From Sinonovacula constricta (lineage: Eukaryota > Mollusca > Bivalvia > Cardiida > Solecurtidae): a stretch of 64,000 nt of DNA. Each line of letters opens with the position of its first letter. Positions within the stretch are counted from its first letter, which is position 1. Made by a program: the position numbers and the translations under genes. Location: NCBI GenBank assembly GCA_007844125.1, contig CM017561.1, positions 64,461,256 to 64,525,255 of the forward strand, in the 5' to 3' direction. Below the pieces are notes generated by a model. That model did not search any database, had not been told where the DNA came from, and saw only the letters and a list, made by a program, of their open reading frames with translations. Positions 49,001 to 61,050 of this stretch are shown piece after piece.

Positions 49001-52000
49001 TTGTCTACATGAAATCTTGGATGAGTTCGTAACTGGGTCACGTGGGGTCAAAAAGTAGGTCACTAGGTCAAATCTTAGAAAAAAGCTTGTGAACACACTA
49101 GAGGCCACATTTATAGCATAATCTTCACCAAACTTGGTCAGAATGTTTGTCTGCATGAAATCTTGGATGAGTTCGTAACTGGGTCACGTGGGATCAAAAA
49201 ATAGGTCACTAGGTCAAATCTTAGAAAAAGCTTGTGAACACACTAGAGGCCACATTTATAGCCCAATCTTCACCAAACTTGGTCAGAATGTTTGTCTACA
49301 TGAAATCTCGGATGAGTTCATAACTGGGTCACGTGGGGTCAAAAAGTAGGTCACAAGGTCAAATCTAAGAAAAAGCTTGTAAACACACTAAAGGCCCTAT
49401 TTATAGGCCAATCTTCATCAAACTTGGTCAGAATGTTTGTCTGCATGAAATCTTGGATGAGTTCGTTATTGGGTCTCGTGGGGTCATAAAGTAGATCACT
49501 AGGTCAAATTTTAGAAAAAGCTTGTGAAAACACTTAAGAGGCTACATTGATGGCCCAATCTTCACCGAACTTGACCATCATGTTTGCCAGTATGAAATCT
49601 TACATATGTTTTGAAGTGAGTCATGTGGATTCAGTAGGTTACTTGGTAAAATTCTAGAAAATGTTATCAACCCAGTGGCCACACTAATGGTCCAATCTTC
49701 ACCAAAGATTTCTAAAGTAAATAACTCTTAATTACTTAATGCCAGATTTGAGCCTACGTAAAGCCTGTGTCATCAGGTGAGCGATTAAGGGCCATCATGG
49801 CCCTCTTGTTTTAAGATGTAATTTTATGAGTCTATGCTCTCATTAACTAACCATTCGTAATAAAGAATGGCCCAAATCATGGAATTAAAGGGACAGTATC
49901 TCAAACTAATATAATTCAAGAACGATGTCTGAAACTTTCCCCCATATTGTAAGTGTCTTACAATAATATGACAAGCAAGTGTGAACAAAGAAATCAGTCT
50001 TTATTGTGCTGTTTTTTATGAAAATGATGACTTGAATTTAACACCTGTATTCACCAACCATTCTTAAGCCTAAGCCATGACTATAGCCCAAGTCACAATA
50101 TTCATACCAGCAAAAATAAACTCATTTATGAAGTTTCAATGTGATCTTAAGCTCAAAGTAGCAAAGTGAAAGTGTCATACACAAATACAGACATGTAGCT
50201 AAATACATAATGAAGATATTGTGGAAATCCATGACTTGTGCTAGTCTCACTTAAGAACGGTTGGTGAACATAGGCCTAAATGTGGTATCCGACAGTTTGT
50301 CTATATCAAATACATATTACAATATGGAAATACTACTTTGGGGGATGTGGGCATAGTTTTATCATAAACGCATACTTTAATCGATTTTTATTGTTAGGCA
50401 GAACTAATCGCGAAAAAATCACTATGAATGTGTATTCTTTCCAACTGTATAAAAAGCTCGATGGTCTTCTCTACTAAAAGTAGACATCGATGTCAGAGCA
50501 GATTACCCGGATGACTATAAGTGATCTCAAAAGTTTTAAAAATAACTATCTCTGCAAGGTGGCTCGGATAGGAAACACCTGTTTGCAATGATGAGTGGTG
50601 ATTTATGATTGACTGTTCTCCCAGTTTTAGAACATCAATAAACATCATATTGAAGGCCCTTTTCAGGTAACAATGACTTATTTGTTTTGGGGGGAAAAGA
50701 AATGTTGGTTTAAAATTTCGGATACCAGCTTTAAGTCATGACTTGAGCTTAAGAAAGTTTTGTTAATAAAAGCTTACGTGTCTGCTGCAAGTGTTTTCTG
50801 AGAAGCTTTAGTTGTTATAATGACAGATACTATTTTCAAGTATTCATGTGTATATGTATTTTTGGCAAATCGATTTTTAATTTTAATCAAGCGAACAAGA
50901 ATAAAATGCATCTACGATTCTTTTTGCAAGAGAAAGTACAGCAGACGTACAACATTGTATTAAATTTCTTCAATCTTATCCACCCACACCATTAGTTTTC
51001 ATATTCAGGCTGACCAAGAATTATTTTTGTAAAAATACACTGTTGTTGTATGATATTCTGCCAGGTGTGTACCCGGGCCTTACAACGTTACAATGGTTGG
51101 ATAAACTGTACCCGCGACTGGAGGATACTGAGAAGCCAGGGGAATGTGTTCAGAATGCAGGAGAAATACTTTATGTTGTAAGTAGAATAGGCATGAGTTG
51201 CACAAACTATGTGTTTAGTGAAAGAATAGCGAATTATGATTGTAAGTCACACTTGGTTCGGAATGCGGGAAAAAGACCATATGTCTTGGTAGAAAAGTCC
51301 TTAAATAAATTCGTGAGGTGCACAAAATTAGTGCTTAGTGAAAAAAGAGCGAATTATGATAACAAATCCCCGCACTTGTCCACAATGTAGTGAAAATACC
51401 GTGTCCTTAATAGAGCAGCTTAATAATTGCTGTAAATTACTAACAATCCAAGTTGCACAAGCGTAATCTATTTACAGATAACCAAACATAGTGAGATTTC
51501 ATCAGGCCTGTACTTTTTGTACATGGTATAAGATTCTTATTTGAGCAATACAGCATATCTACTGACATTGTTATACTATAGACACTTCTTTAAAGCTGTT
51601 TTAATTCTAAAACCTTTTTTTTTCTTGCTGGAAACAACTTAAGGTTGGGGTATGTTTTATGTAAATGCGGTGAATGGTGTTTCCCGCCAAAAAAGGGTTA
51701 ATCTGTCTTCTGAAGCGTTCTTCAAATACTCCAATCAAGTCTGGACCCCATTGGTCCGCCTTTGCTCTGATCTGTTTTCTTTTTAAGCATGTTTGCTTGT
51801 GGACATTATTATTGGCATATGCATTATTTACTTAAATTTACTTGTCAACGGTACCGCCCCCACTTCATGTGGATTGACGGATAGACAACCTAAAGCCGCA
51901 CACTGAGCTGTTGGATGAAGTGGTCGCTTTTATCAGATAAGCTATCTGAAAGGCAAGTGGCAGTTTGTCCAATTCAAAGATAAACAAGCTTAGTTCAGAT

Positions 52001-55000
52001 CATTCTGTTTATTTCTTTGACAGTTATTATTTATCAGTGTGAAATTCGATATTTACTATTTGACGGAGACTTTTAGTTGGAATTGAGTTCTCAAGTATCA
52101 AACACATTCCGGTACAAATTTATTACCGGTATTCTTGTAGGTATATTATACTTTCTGTTGTACAAAGCAGTATTAATGGAAGCTAAACTTTGACAGGTAT
52201 TTCAGGATTTAGTTAAATTTAAATCTAAACATTGTCCGCAGCAGCTAAAGGTGAAATCCGACAGTTTGGACAATTTCTTTCTCGCTAAATCAACTAGATA
52301 AATTATTGTTGCCCAAAAAAGATTCCCCAAAATGCTTTTTATGTCCTACATCCATGAGAAAGGTGAACCAAATCACTCCACTCGTCATTTTCAACATGTA
52401 TTTCTATTCTGAGCCAGGCTGCCCAGTAAGCTACTTTTAAAACAAAGAAAACCATGTGACCACATATTTGGACATCACGTTATACCATGATACGGGTATT
52501 ACGGTCTGAGGTCATGTCTACTTTTAGCAAAAAGTCTAATCATGCATTTTTATAATTTTGGAAAGAATGGACATTTAGGGCGATTTATCTCATAATTTGT
52601 ACTGTCATGTCTGACAATTAAAGCAGTGCTGAAAATCGTCTTTTTGTAGACAAAAGTTTGAGTTTTTGCAGAATGTATGCCCATTTCCGCAATGTTACAT
52701 GCATTTAATATAGGAAAACTGACCGTATTTAATATAGGAAAACTGCCAAAAATCACCTTTAATCTGAAAGGGGTGATCCTTGTCTGTAATGTGCAAGATT
52801 AAGATGGCAGTACATATAGTCGATATTTTTGGCGTCATAGAGCATAAAACGCAGTATTCGGTTGCGGGTGCCACTCACTGACAGATAGTACATGTATTTC
52901 GCGAAAATTTACAGATGGGTGATCTATATTTCTTTATGTGTACACTCCGCTGTGTAAACTGTAAGTTGATAGCCCAGTGTTAGGTATTTCTAGCCTTAAA
53001 ACTAGTATTTTCTACTCAATCACGTAAAACATTGTATAGAAACAACGATAAATCCGATATCTGGAGATTGGTAGACGGAATGTAACCGAGAAGCACGAGC
53101 CCTGATGTACATCCTTGCCTTCCTATTAGTTTGATACATGTAACCCAAAATTTCCAAGAAAAAATCTTCCAGGCTGGCTTGACGTGAGTCTACGTTTCTT
53201 TCCATCTACTGTACATATTGAATGCTTCTTGGCTCCACTCTGGAGAGCGGTGCCTCCTCCTCCGGATTGCAATTTTGTTTGAGGACAGCAGTGTAGCAAG
53301 CAATAAGAGGAAGTCGCGACAGTTTGGTGAGAGCTTTTTCGGAGGAAAGAAGTATACCGCAGTTAAAGTGTAGCTTGCAATTAAAAAACAGCAACTGGCA
53401 TATATATGAATGTGCAGCTGTTTGTCGAGGTCTTGTGTTTTGTATCGAATCAATTTCAAATTTGACAATTACACAAAAGTATTTTGTCCTCAGCCCGAGG
53501 GCATGTATCACGCTACTGTCAACATCGGAGACACCATCGCTGTGGGGATACAGAAGAAACAGGCTGCCACGGAAACTGAGAAACTCTTCTACAAAGGTAC
53601 AAAGAATTATATATATAGGGGGTATTCATAGGCTTTGCTTATATTCTCTGAACCTCCTCTAATGTTTTGTCTGCTTTAGAATGACATACGTACAGACTGT
53701 TGCCGAAAGAGCCCGCATTTTTTGCTATATTTTATTATATAACCTACTACCAACTATTTTATAGTGCTCTTCGTTGCAGTTTCTTACTTTACTCATTAAA
53801 TGATTAAGAAACAATAAAGCCTTTTTCTACAAACCGTCATATAATTATACCAAGAACTACTACGACTCAGCTCGAAAATTATAATTCCAGACCTAAAGTT
53901 GACAAAGAAACTGGCCCAAACCACCGACGAAAGTGAGAAAGCAAATTTGATGCAGAAGAGAAAGAACGTTTATTCAAAGCTTGCGAAACTTCTTCCTGGT
54001 ATGTTCATTGGTTCTACTTCATATTATATGGTGTTGATGCTAGCAACAGCCCCAGTACAGATGGACACTGGTTGAACTTTATATTATACGGTTTTGAGGC
54101 TAAGTACTGTCCAAGGACAGGTGGACACTGGTTCAACTTTATATTATATGGTTTTGAGGCTAACTACAGTCCAAGTACAGGTGGACATTGGTTCAGCTTT
54201 ATATTATATGGTTTGGGGGTTAACTACAGTCCAAGAACAGATAGACATTGGTTTAACTTTATATTATATGGTTTGGGGGCTAACTACAGTCCAAGAACAG
54301 TTAGACATTGGTTTAACTTTATATTATATGGTTTTGAGGCTAACTACAGTCCAAGTACAGGTGGACATTGGTTCAGCTTTATATTATATGGTTTGGGGGT
54401 TAACTACAGTCCAAGAACAGTTAGACATTGGTTTAACTTTATATTATATGGTTTGGGGGCTAACTACAGTCCAAGAACAGTTAGACATTGGTTTAACTTT
54501 ATATTATATGGTTTGGGGGCTAACTACAGTCCAAGAACAGTTAGACATTGGTTTACCAGTCAAGAACAGTTAGACATTGGTTTAACTTTATATTATATGG
54601 TTTGGGGGCTAACTACAGTCCAAGAACAGTTAGACATTGGTTTAACTTTATATTATATGGTTTGGGGGCTAACTACAATCAAATGACAGTTAGACGTTGG
54701 TTAAACTTAATATTATATGGTTTTAGGGCTAACAACAGTCCAATGACAGTTAGACACTGGTGCTAACCCAATATAGACTTTTCAGGCTAACTACATTCCA
54801 AGGACAGTTAGACCCTGGTGCTTACCTAATTTAAGGTTTTGAGGCTAACTACAGTCCAATGACAGTTAGACACTGGTGCTAACCCAATATATACTTTTCA
54901 GGCTAACTGCAGTCCAAGGACAGTTAGACCCTGGTCCTTACTTAATATTAGGTTTTGAGGCTAACTACAGTCCAAGGACAGTTAGACCCTGGTCCTTTCT

Positions 55001-58000
55001 TAATATAAGGTTTTGAGGCTAACTACAGTCCAAGGACAGTTAGACACGGGTCCTTTCTTAATATAAGGTTTTGAGGCTAACTACAGTACAAGGACAGTTC
55101 GACCCTGGTCCTTACTTAATATATGGTTTTGAGGCTAACTACAGTCCAAGGACAGTTAGACACTGGTCCTTTCTTAATATAAGGTTTTGAGGCTAGCTAA
55201 AGTCCAAGGACAGTTAGACACTGGTCCTAACTGTATAAAGGGTTTTCAGGCTAACTGCAATCCTACAACAGTTAGACACTGCCCTAATTTTATTTAGGTT
55301 TTGTGGCTCACTACATTTACCTAGCATATTTATTGAAACACACTTAAAATTACTTACCTTATGACCATTAACCCTGCCTAACCATATGTTTGATGAAAGA
55401 CAACCAGCAATTTTGGCCTACATTATTCATTTTTTACCATACCAATCACATCAGTCTGCAAATGTCTTACACCTTCAGGCAGACAACTCAGCTGATTACC
55501 CCATAGTTGACATTTCTTACACCTTCAAACAGACATCTCTGATTATCTCCCCATAGTTGAAATTTCCTGCTTATCACCCCAACCTTCAAACAGACATCCC
55601 TGCTTATCACCCCAACCTTCAAACAGACATCTCTGCTTATCACCCCAACCTTCAAACAGACATCCCTGCTTATCACCCCAACCTTCAAACAGACATCCAT
55701 GCTTATCACCCCAACCTTCAAACAGACATCCATGCTTATCACCCCAACCTTCAAACAGACATCCATGCTTATCACCCCAACCTTCAAACAGACATCCCTG
55801 CTTATCACCCCAACCTTCAAACAGACATCTCTGCTTATCACCCCAACCTTCAAACAGACATCCCTGCTTATCACCCCAACCTTCAAACAGACATCTCTGC
55901 TTATGACCCAATAGTTAACATTTCTTACACATTCAAACACACATCACTGCTTATCACCCCAACCTTCAAACAGACATCCCTGCTTATGACCCCAACCTTC
56001 AAACAGACATCTCTGCTTATCACCCCAACCTTCAAACAGACATCCCTGCTTATCACCCCAACCTTCAAACAGACATCCCTGCTTATCACCCCAACCTTCA
56101 AACAGACATCCCTGCTTATCACCCTAACCTTCAAACAGACATCTCTGCTTATGACCCAATAGTTAACATTTCTTACACATTCAAACACACATCCCTGCTT
56201 ATCACCCCAACCTTCAAACAGACATCCCTGCTTATCACCCCAACCTTCAAACAGACATCCCTGCTTATGACCCAATAGTTAACATTTCTTACACATTCAA
56301 ACAGACATCCCTGCTTATCACCCCAACCTTCAAACAGACATCTCTGCTTATCACCCCAACCTTCAAACAGACATCTCTGCTTATGACCCAATAGTTAACA
56401 TTTCTTACACATTCAAACAGACATCCCTGTTTTTCACCCCAACCTTCAAACAGACATCTCTGCTTATGACCCAATAGTTAACATTTCTTACACCTTCAAA
56501 CACACATCCTCCTTATCTTCTCATAGTTGACATTTCTTACACATTCAAACAGACATCTCTGCTTATGACCCAATAGTTAACATTTCTTACACCTTCAAAC
56601 ACACATCCTCCTTATCTTCTCATAGTTGACATTTCTTACACATTCAAACAGACATCCCTGTTTTTCACCCCAACTTTCAAACAAACATCTCTGCTTATGA
56701 CCCCATAGTTGACATTTTTTATACCTTCAAACACACATCCCTGCTTATCACCCAATGATTAACATTTCTTACATCTTCAAACAGACAACTCTGAGATTTG
56801 GATGAAGCTCGGCGCTCTGTATAAAGACATGGGGGAGCTGAACAAAGCGTATGAGGGCACTCTGAAGGCACTGGAAATAGATTCCAAATTCATCGTGGCC
56901 ATGATGAACCTAGCTGAAGTCGCCAACCAGGTCTGAACTTGTGATTATAATCAGTCAGGAATAAACAAAACAGTGATTTATGAATTGCTACAACGACTGA
57001 TTAATCAATGAAATTACAACTAAATTTAAATGCCAGTATATTTTTTGAAAAGCATTTGATGTACAGTCCTTTAGCGACGTAAAGGAATATTCTATTCTAT
57101 CAATTTGTCAGTAAGTAAAGAATATATCTTTGTATGACCATTCGAAGCCAAAACTAGAACTATATTACTCTAGCTATATACTGGTATTTTGCATATGAGA
57201 CCTACACAATACACTTACAAGTATTTAATTTTGCCAGCATGTTTACAGAGATTTAAACTTACACGTAATTTAAGCTGACGCTGCTCTGAAGAGCGGGGGA
57301 CTCATGTGAAACGATAGATAAGCTTGATATAAAGAGAGCGTGTTCTTTTCTAGTCGCTGTTAAGAATTTAAGACTGATTCATTGGCTAATAAAAAACCCA
57401 ATCATAAATATTGTCTTTGTAATGCACTGACCTATTACAGCGGCCGGCTATTGTAGAGACTTCCTTAAAAATAATAAAATGGAATCCACCATTTTCTTGC
57501 TATATTCATTAATAAGGAATAAAATATTAGTCATTTGTTTTCAATCTAAATAGTGCATGTCCTGATCTGACAGTTTCCAGTGGAAGCAGTCTAACCTTGA
57601 CTTACACTAGTTCTCTGTGCTTGATCAAATCGCCCCAGTCAGATAAAGAGTTTAGTATATGATGTCATTGTATTGTGTGTTATCTATACTTGACAGCTGG
57701 GTCGTAGTGCAGAGGCCGAGCAGCTGTATCAGCAAGTGTATGAACTGAACCCGAACCTGTGGGATTACTACGCCAAGTATGGCGACTTTCTTCTGAACCA
57801 CAATAGACCACAGGAGGCTGTCCGCATATACAAGAGGGTACGATACTTATCCTACTAAAACATCATTTTCATGGCCTTTTATATGCACCAATGCGTAAAT
57901 CAACATGAAAAATTGACCGCCGCAACCTGGAATTGAACCGTGTGCCACTTGACTACTGGTCAAGCTGCTACCACTACACCACATTGACCATTTAGATATA

Positions 58001-60061
58001 CATCACCTGCGAATGGATGCATCTAATATGAATAAGCTTCTGTCGAATATGCCTGGCTTTACCTGCAAACATTGTCAATTTAATGCAATGTGCTGTTTAA
58101 AGGCTGTGTCGGACAGTTTGGACCAAAAGTATTTTCATTAAACATCTTAATAAACTATTGTTAGCTGAACTGATCTGGCAAAATATTGTTTATTAATGTC
58201 CTACACCTGTCTGAAAATGGTACCATAATGCCACAATTGTCATTACAAAGATGTATTTCCTATCTGAGCCACGCTGCACAGTTAGCTAGTTTTAAACTAA
58301 GAAAACCACTTGGCATCTTTTGTTTAAGCTCATCCACATCATCCGCTGTGACGTCGGTGTCTATTTTTAGCAGCAATCCCAATTGTTATTATTTAAAAAT
58401 TTGAAAAGAATGAACATTTTTAAGTGTTTATTAACGAGTCCTTTTGTCCCAAAATTGAGATACTGATGAAGATCGTCAAAGCTTAGACTGAATAATGTTG
58501 TTTTTATGCAGAATTAAGCACAAATACCCCAAACAGAGATCAGATATTGTTGCCATGTATAGATGTACACAAACTGTCGGATACCACTTTAAATAGAAAG
58601 AGATCTATTACAGGATAGACAATATATAAACTTACATCAGGGTCAGGGTTGGGTAAACAATGTGGCAAAGTACGTTTGGCCACTTGCAGGTTATCTGGGC
58701 TGACATTTATGATACGTCCTATCATTTTGATTGACAAGTTGTTAAATGTCATATACCAATAACCTGCTACAAGTGTTAATAATGTTACAGATGCCAATAG
58801 TTTTCTCAGTTGCAATAATAGTTGTCGCAAACTTTATATTGAAGAAATATATTACATGCTCATATCGTGATCAAAATGTTTATTATGTCAGTTTTAAAAC
58901 AAATAATTGACATCGGGAGTTTACAAACAACCCCCATTTCAGTAACAGTTTATCGTTGACTGTGTTCATGAGGAATATTTGTATTTTTTCACATGCCAAA
59001 TTTTAGTAACAGAATAATCTTAAGAATGTAAATAAATAAAAAATAAATAAATAAGTATATATATATATACTAGAAACAACTCCGTAAAAGTTAAATAGTG
59101 CGCTGCACACGAATCACGATAACGGCCAGCCCAAAATCAGCGAGACACATCAAGGTGTTCAGGTGTACCTACAAGTAGTACCAATTGCTACGAACATAAG
59201 CCTATTGAAGGCATATTTTACATCTTATATTGACTTTACCTGTAAAGAATAGGTGCATGTAAATATTATGGGTTTGCCCTCACAAACCACATAGATTATA
59301 ACGAGTTAAACGAGAACATAGCAGTGTGTAAATAAATTAGACCAAGTAGAAATATTGGTATATTATTTATGCAAGCCACCTTACGTGTGGTAGACATTAT
59401 ATCATTTCATCAAATACAATGTTGAATTAAACTTATTGCAAAACATCCTACATGTTTTGCAGTCGTAAATGCGTAGCTTTGAGTTATGCCACAGGTTTGA
59501 GTTTTGTCACAATTGCGTAAATCAAACACAGTTTGGGACTATATCGTTAAGCTGTTCAGGAATCAGGTTTTTGCAAACAATCTTTAGGACCTGTTTTAAA
59601 TTATAGTTTGTTGTTGGCCTTGTTTTAAATTATAGTTTGTTGTTGGCCTTTTCTGTAATAAGGTTTTGCATAAAAAATAAGACGTCATATTCTTTTTTTT
59701 AATGCAAAAAAGACTTGAGGCAACCAAGTGCTTTTGAAATCAGAGGTGTGCATACGTTTGTATTAGTCCTGTTTAATTTACTCTTTAAAGTTAAACTAAC
59801 GTTAATTAGAAATTACCAAAATGATAATTAATAAGCCATAATTTCATTGATTGCGGCGTAGTGATGTAGTTTCAAATCAAAATCACACCGAATTTAACGA
59901 TCTGTTTACACCATCTTTTTGTTTGTTTTTCTCAGGGTACCGAGTTAGAGCCCAATCAGATGGCATTCTGGCACCAGCTGCTGTTGGCCCAGACTCGAGC
60001 TGGGGACGATGAAGGCGCTAAACGAACCACGGCTGAGATGAAACGAAAGATGTCAGCGTGA
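45493..60061 (+). CDS. JMJD8-like JmjC domain protein with membrane anchor and TPR repeats (nine coding exons)
   Basis: Nine exons join in phase: 45493-46040, 46497-46575, 46939-47080, 51065-51177, 53494-53596, 53891-53998, 56785-56930, 57697-57837 and 59936-60061. They give 501 residues. Residues 24-44 form one hydrophobic segment after a basic N-terminus, which suggests a signal anchor placing the rest in the ER or secretory lumen. Residues 90-310 follow the JMJD8-type JmjC fold: PPSFLKVQ, FFLGPSGSG, then HADAWN with metal ligands H231 and D233, FGKKRWFLY, and MYHATVNIGD with the third ligand H300. Residues 366-490 form TPR repeats (IWMKLGALYKDMGELNKAY, then two or three more). Human JMJD8 is a lumenal protein without TPRs, so the C-terminal half is extra. 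JmjC proteins are usually iron/2-oxoglutarate oxygenases, but the substrate is unknown. The start ATG lies 16 bases after a splice acceptor, so the 5' UTR is probably spliced. Confidence 0.9.
46497..46575 (+). CDS. JmjC-TPR gene, coding exon 2
   Basis: Acceptor ttgcag, donor cag|gtaacg. Encodes residues 183-209, YVFDRKF to PPSFLKVQ. Confidence 0.9.
46939..47080 (+). CDS. JmjC-TPR gene, coding exon 3
   Basis: Acceptor caccacag. Encodes residues 210-256, including GPSGSG, the HAD metal motif and the FGKKRWFLY strand. The donor is gag|gcaagt, a GC donor. No GT site nearby keeps the frame into exon 4. Confidence 0.88.
47106..49810 (+). mobile_element. 145-bp tandem-core element, copy C, complete, in intron 3
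   Basis: This copy has both termini: ttttagctcacctgagcac followed by a GTC-rich tract (47155-47190), and gggccatcatggccctcttg at the far end. Between them are about 18 units of 145 bp. The small variable site after 'tatagc' shows a five-unit order at 47516-48240 that repeats at 48241-48965, a 725-bp higher-order repeat. The last three units are diverged. It is on the opposite strand to copies A, B and D. The open frames are repeat artefacts. Confidence 0.92.
50042..50276. mobile_element. Short MITE, 'attcaccaaccattctt' TIR (copy 2), TAA target
   Basis: It begins cacctgtattcaccaacc and ends ggttggtgaacataggcc, with TAA on both sides (50039-50041 and 50277-50279). A 3-bp TWA target is typical of PIF/Harbinger elements. 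It sits at the left edge of the next MITE. It has no coding capacity. Confidence 0.8.
50280..50730 (-). mobile_element. TTAA-type MITE, reverse orientation, in intron 3
   Basis: It begins atgtggtatccgacagtttg and ends ttcggataccagc, followed by TTAA at 50731-50734. Internal blocks match the forward copies in reverse. Confidence 0.8.
51065..51177 (+). CDS. JmjC-TPR gene, coding exon 4
   Basis: Acceptor ctgccag, donor gtt|gtaagt. Encodes residues 257-294, VYPGLTTLQW to GEILYV. The frame stays open 210 bases into the intron because the exon end is repeated there. Confidence 0.88.
51142..51470 (+). repeat. Diverged tandem repeat of the exon 4 end
   Basis: Three units of 108-121 bp start near 51142, 51250 and 51371. 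Each opens with a version of 'ttcagaatgcaggagaaata' and later has 'gttgcacaaa'. The first unit contains the exon 4 end and its donor. Confidence 0.65.
52249..52758 (+). mobile_element. TTAA-type MITE in intron 4
   Basis: It begins aggtgaaatccgacagtttg after CTAA and ends aatcacc before TTAA (52759-52762). The right TIR has lost its ctgtcgg part. Internal blocks are conserved. Confidence 0.8.
53494..53596 (+). CDS. JmjC-TPR gene, coding exon 5
   Basis: Acceptor ttgtcctcag, donor aaag|gtacaa. Encodes residues 295-328, PEGMYHATVNIGD with metal ligand H300. Confidence 0.92.
53891..53998 (+). CDS. JmjC-TPR gene, coding exon 6
   Basis: Acceptor attccag, donor cctg|gtatgt. Encodes residues 329-364, a charged helical linker between the JmjC and TPR parts. 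Confidence 0.85.
54007..55300 (+). repeat. 60-bp minisatellite at the start of intron 6
   Basis: About 21 units of 'ttatattatatggttt', 'gaggctaactacagtcca' and 'acagttagacattgg'. The first units are regular 60-mers (54007-54780), with one 25-base partial unit at about 54541-54565. Later units are shorter and more diverged. The array starts eight bases inside the intron. The long frames across it are artefacts. Confidence 0.92.
55478..56784 (+). repeat. 33-bp minisatellite at the end of intron 6
   Basis: About 39 units of 'ttcaaacagacatccctg' plus 'cttatcaccccaacc', with periodic variants carrying 'gacccaatagttaacattt'. It runs directly into exon 7, whose acceptor cttcaaacag is the unit's own sequence. 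Frames on both strands are artefacts. Confidence 0.93.
56785..56930 (+). CDS. JmjC-TPR gene, coding exon 7 (TPR)
   Basis: Acceptor cttcaaacag, which matches the end of the adjoining 33-bp minisatellite unit. Encodes residues 365-413 with the TPR pattern W-LG-LY---G-L--A. The donor cag|gtctga is weak. Confidence 0.88.
57697..57837 (+). CDS. JmjC-TPR gene, coding exon 8 (TPR)
   Basis: Acceptor cttgacag, donor agg|gtacga. Encodes residues 414-460, two TPR helices pairs (AEAEQLYQQVYELNPN; RPQEAVRIYKR). Confidence 0.9.
57913..57990 (-). mobile_element. tRNA-like SINE relic in intron 8
   Basis: On the minus strand it has an A-box-like TGGTGTAGTGGTAGCAGC and a B-box GGTTCAATTCC, with a cttgac/gtcaag stem between. 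The acceptor stem is not complete, so this is a tRNA-derived repeat rather than a gene. Confidence 0.5.
58101..58588 (+). mobile_element. TTAA-type MITE in intron 8
   Basis: It lies between TTAA at 58097-58100 and 58589-58592. The TIRs are aggctgtgtcggacagtttg and caaactgtcggataccact. It has no coding capacity. Confidence 0.88.
59936..60061 (+). CDS. JmjC-TPR gene, last coding exon
   Basis: Acceptor gtttttctcag. Encodes residues 461-501, completing a TPR and a basic C-terminus (KRKMSA), with stop TGA at 60059. AATAAA at 60542-60547 is a candidate poly(A) signal. Confidence 0.9.
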   Translation, partial: GTELEPNQMAFWHQLLLAQTRAGDDEGAKRTTAEMKRKMSA

Positions 60062-61046
60062 AACTATTATAGGAGGAGAGTTATAACCCAGGGTATCAAC
60101 GACATAAATGTCTTACTGCAGATTCAGCTAGGATATAAGGTTATACAAATTTGAGGTCTACTTATCATTTGATGGGTTTAAATTTGACCAATCGGGCGCT
60201 TTGGAGCAACTTCCGTATCTAGCTCAAAGTTCTATAACGTTACGCTCAGTTTCAGCTTTAAGTATTGAACTCAAGTTTGATCTAATAACGTATGTATTTC
60301 TAATAACATGTAGCAGACGAACTTGAACTTGCAGGCTTCAACGTGGAAATCGTCTCAGACCTGTTTGCAGAGATTTCAGACATCGGGCGCCTTGAAATGT
60401 TATAAGTCTTGATAATCCAGAGGCGTGATATGCTCGCTAATTGAAACTAATTGAAACACTAATTGAAATTTTTTGTCTCTATGTTGTTGTACTTATTAAA
60501 ATAAGTCTCAATAAGTCAGATATGATCATTATTCGCGTCTAAATAAATCAATTATATTCATTTTCCGCAATAAGGTGAGGAGAATTAGGTGCATTTAAAC
60601 GCCCGAATGATAATAAATTCCTGCATGCGCTTAATAAATGTGCAATTACCTAACTATTTGTATTTGGCATTATTATAGTTTGTGTCATTCTTAACGCGAC
60701 TTGGTCACAGTCGATTTATATTGAATTGCGAACTATTTTGTGACAAACATCTGTGCTGAACTTTAATGAAAAATGTGGAAAAAAAAATACATTTGATCAA
60801 TAGACAAGATGTTGTCTTTGATTGTGAGATTCAAAAGCGTCGCAATGCATTTCAGCTATTTTAAGGCTAGTTTACCTCAGCAGCCTATTCTATCTTCACA
60901 TTTCATATGCGGTTACATACGTCATTTGAATACGTCAGTCATGAACAAAACGCTGATTGGCTCGATAGTGACGGCAATCGTTTAAATACATATGATTGCG
61001 TGTTTCAATGTAGCATGTACCTATGCAAGACTGTGGCCAAGTCGCT
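60062..61046. other. 3' UTR of the JmjC-TPR gene and unannotated DNA
   Basis: Downstream of the stop codon, with candidate poly(A) signals AATAAA at 60542 and about 60632. Nothing else is seen. Confidence 0.45.
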
Positions 61047-61050
61047 TTAA

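Noticed and set aside
54072..54686. 204-residue frame with a 20-residue repeat
   Set aside because: It is the translation of the 60-bp intronic minisatellite, with no start context or domain.
55557..56162. 201-residue frame with an 11-residue repeat (LQTDIPAYHPN)
   Set aside because: It is the translation of the 33-bp intronic minisatellite. Frames are open on both strands because the unit length is a multiple of three.
57913..57990. Possible minus-strand tRNA gene in intron 8
   Set aside because: The A- and B-boxes are present, but there is no seven-base anticodon loop or complete acceptor stem.
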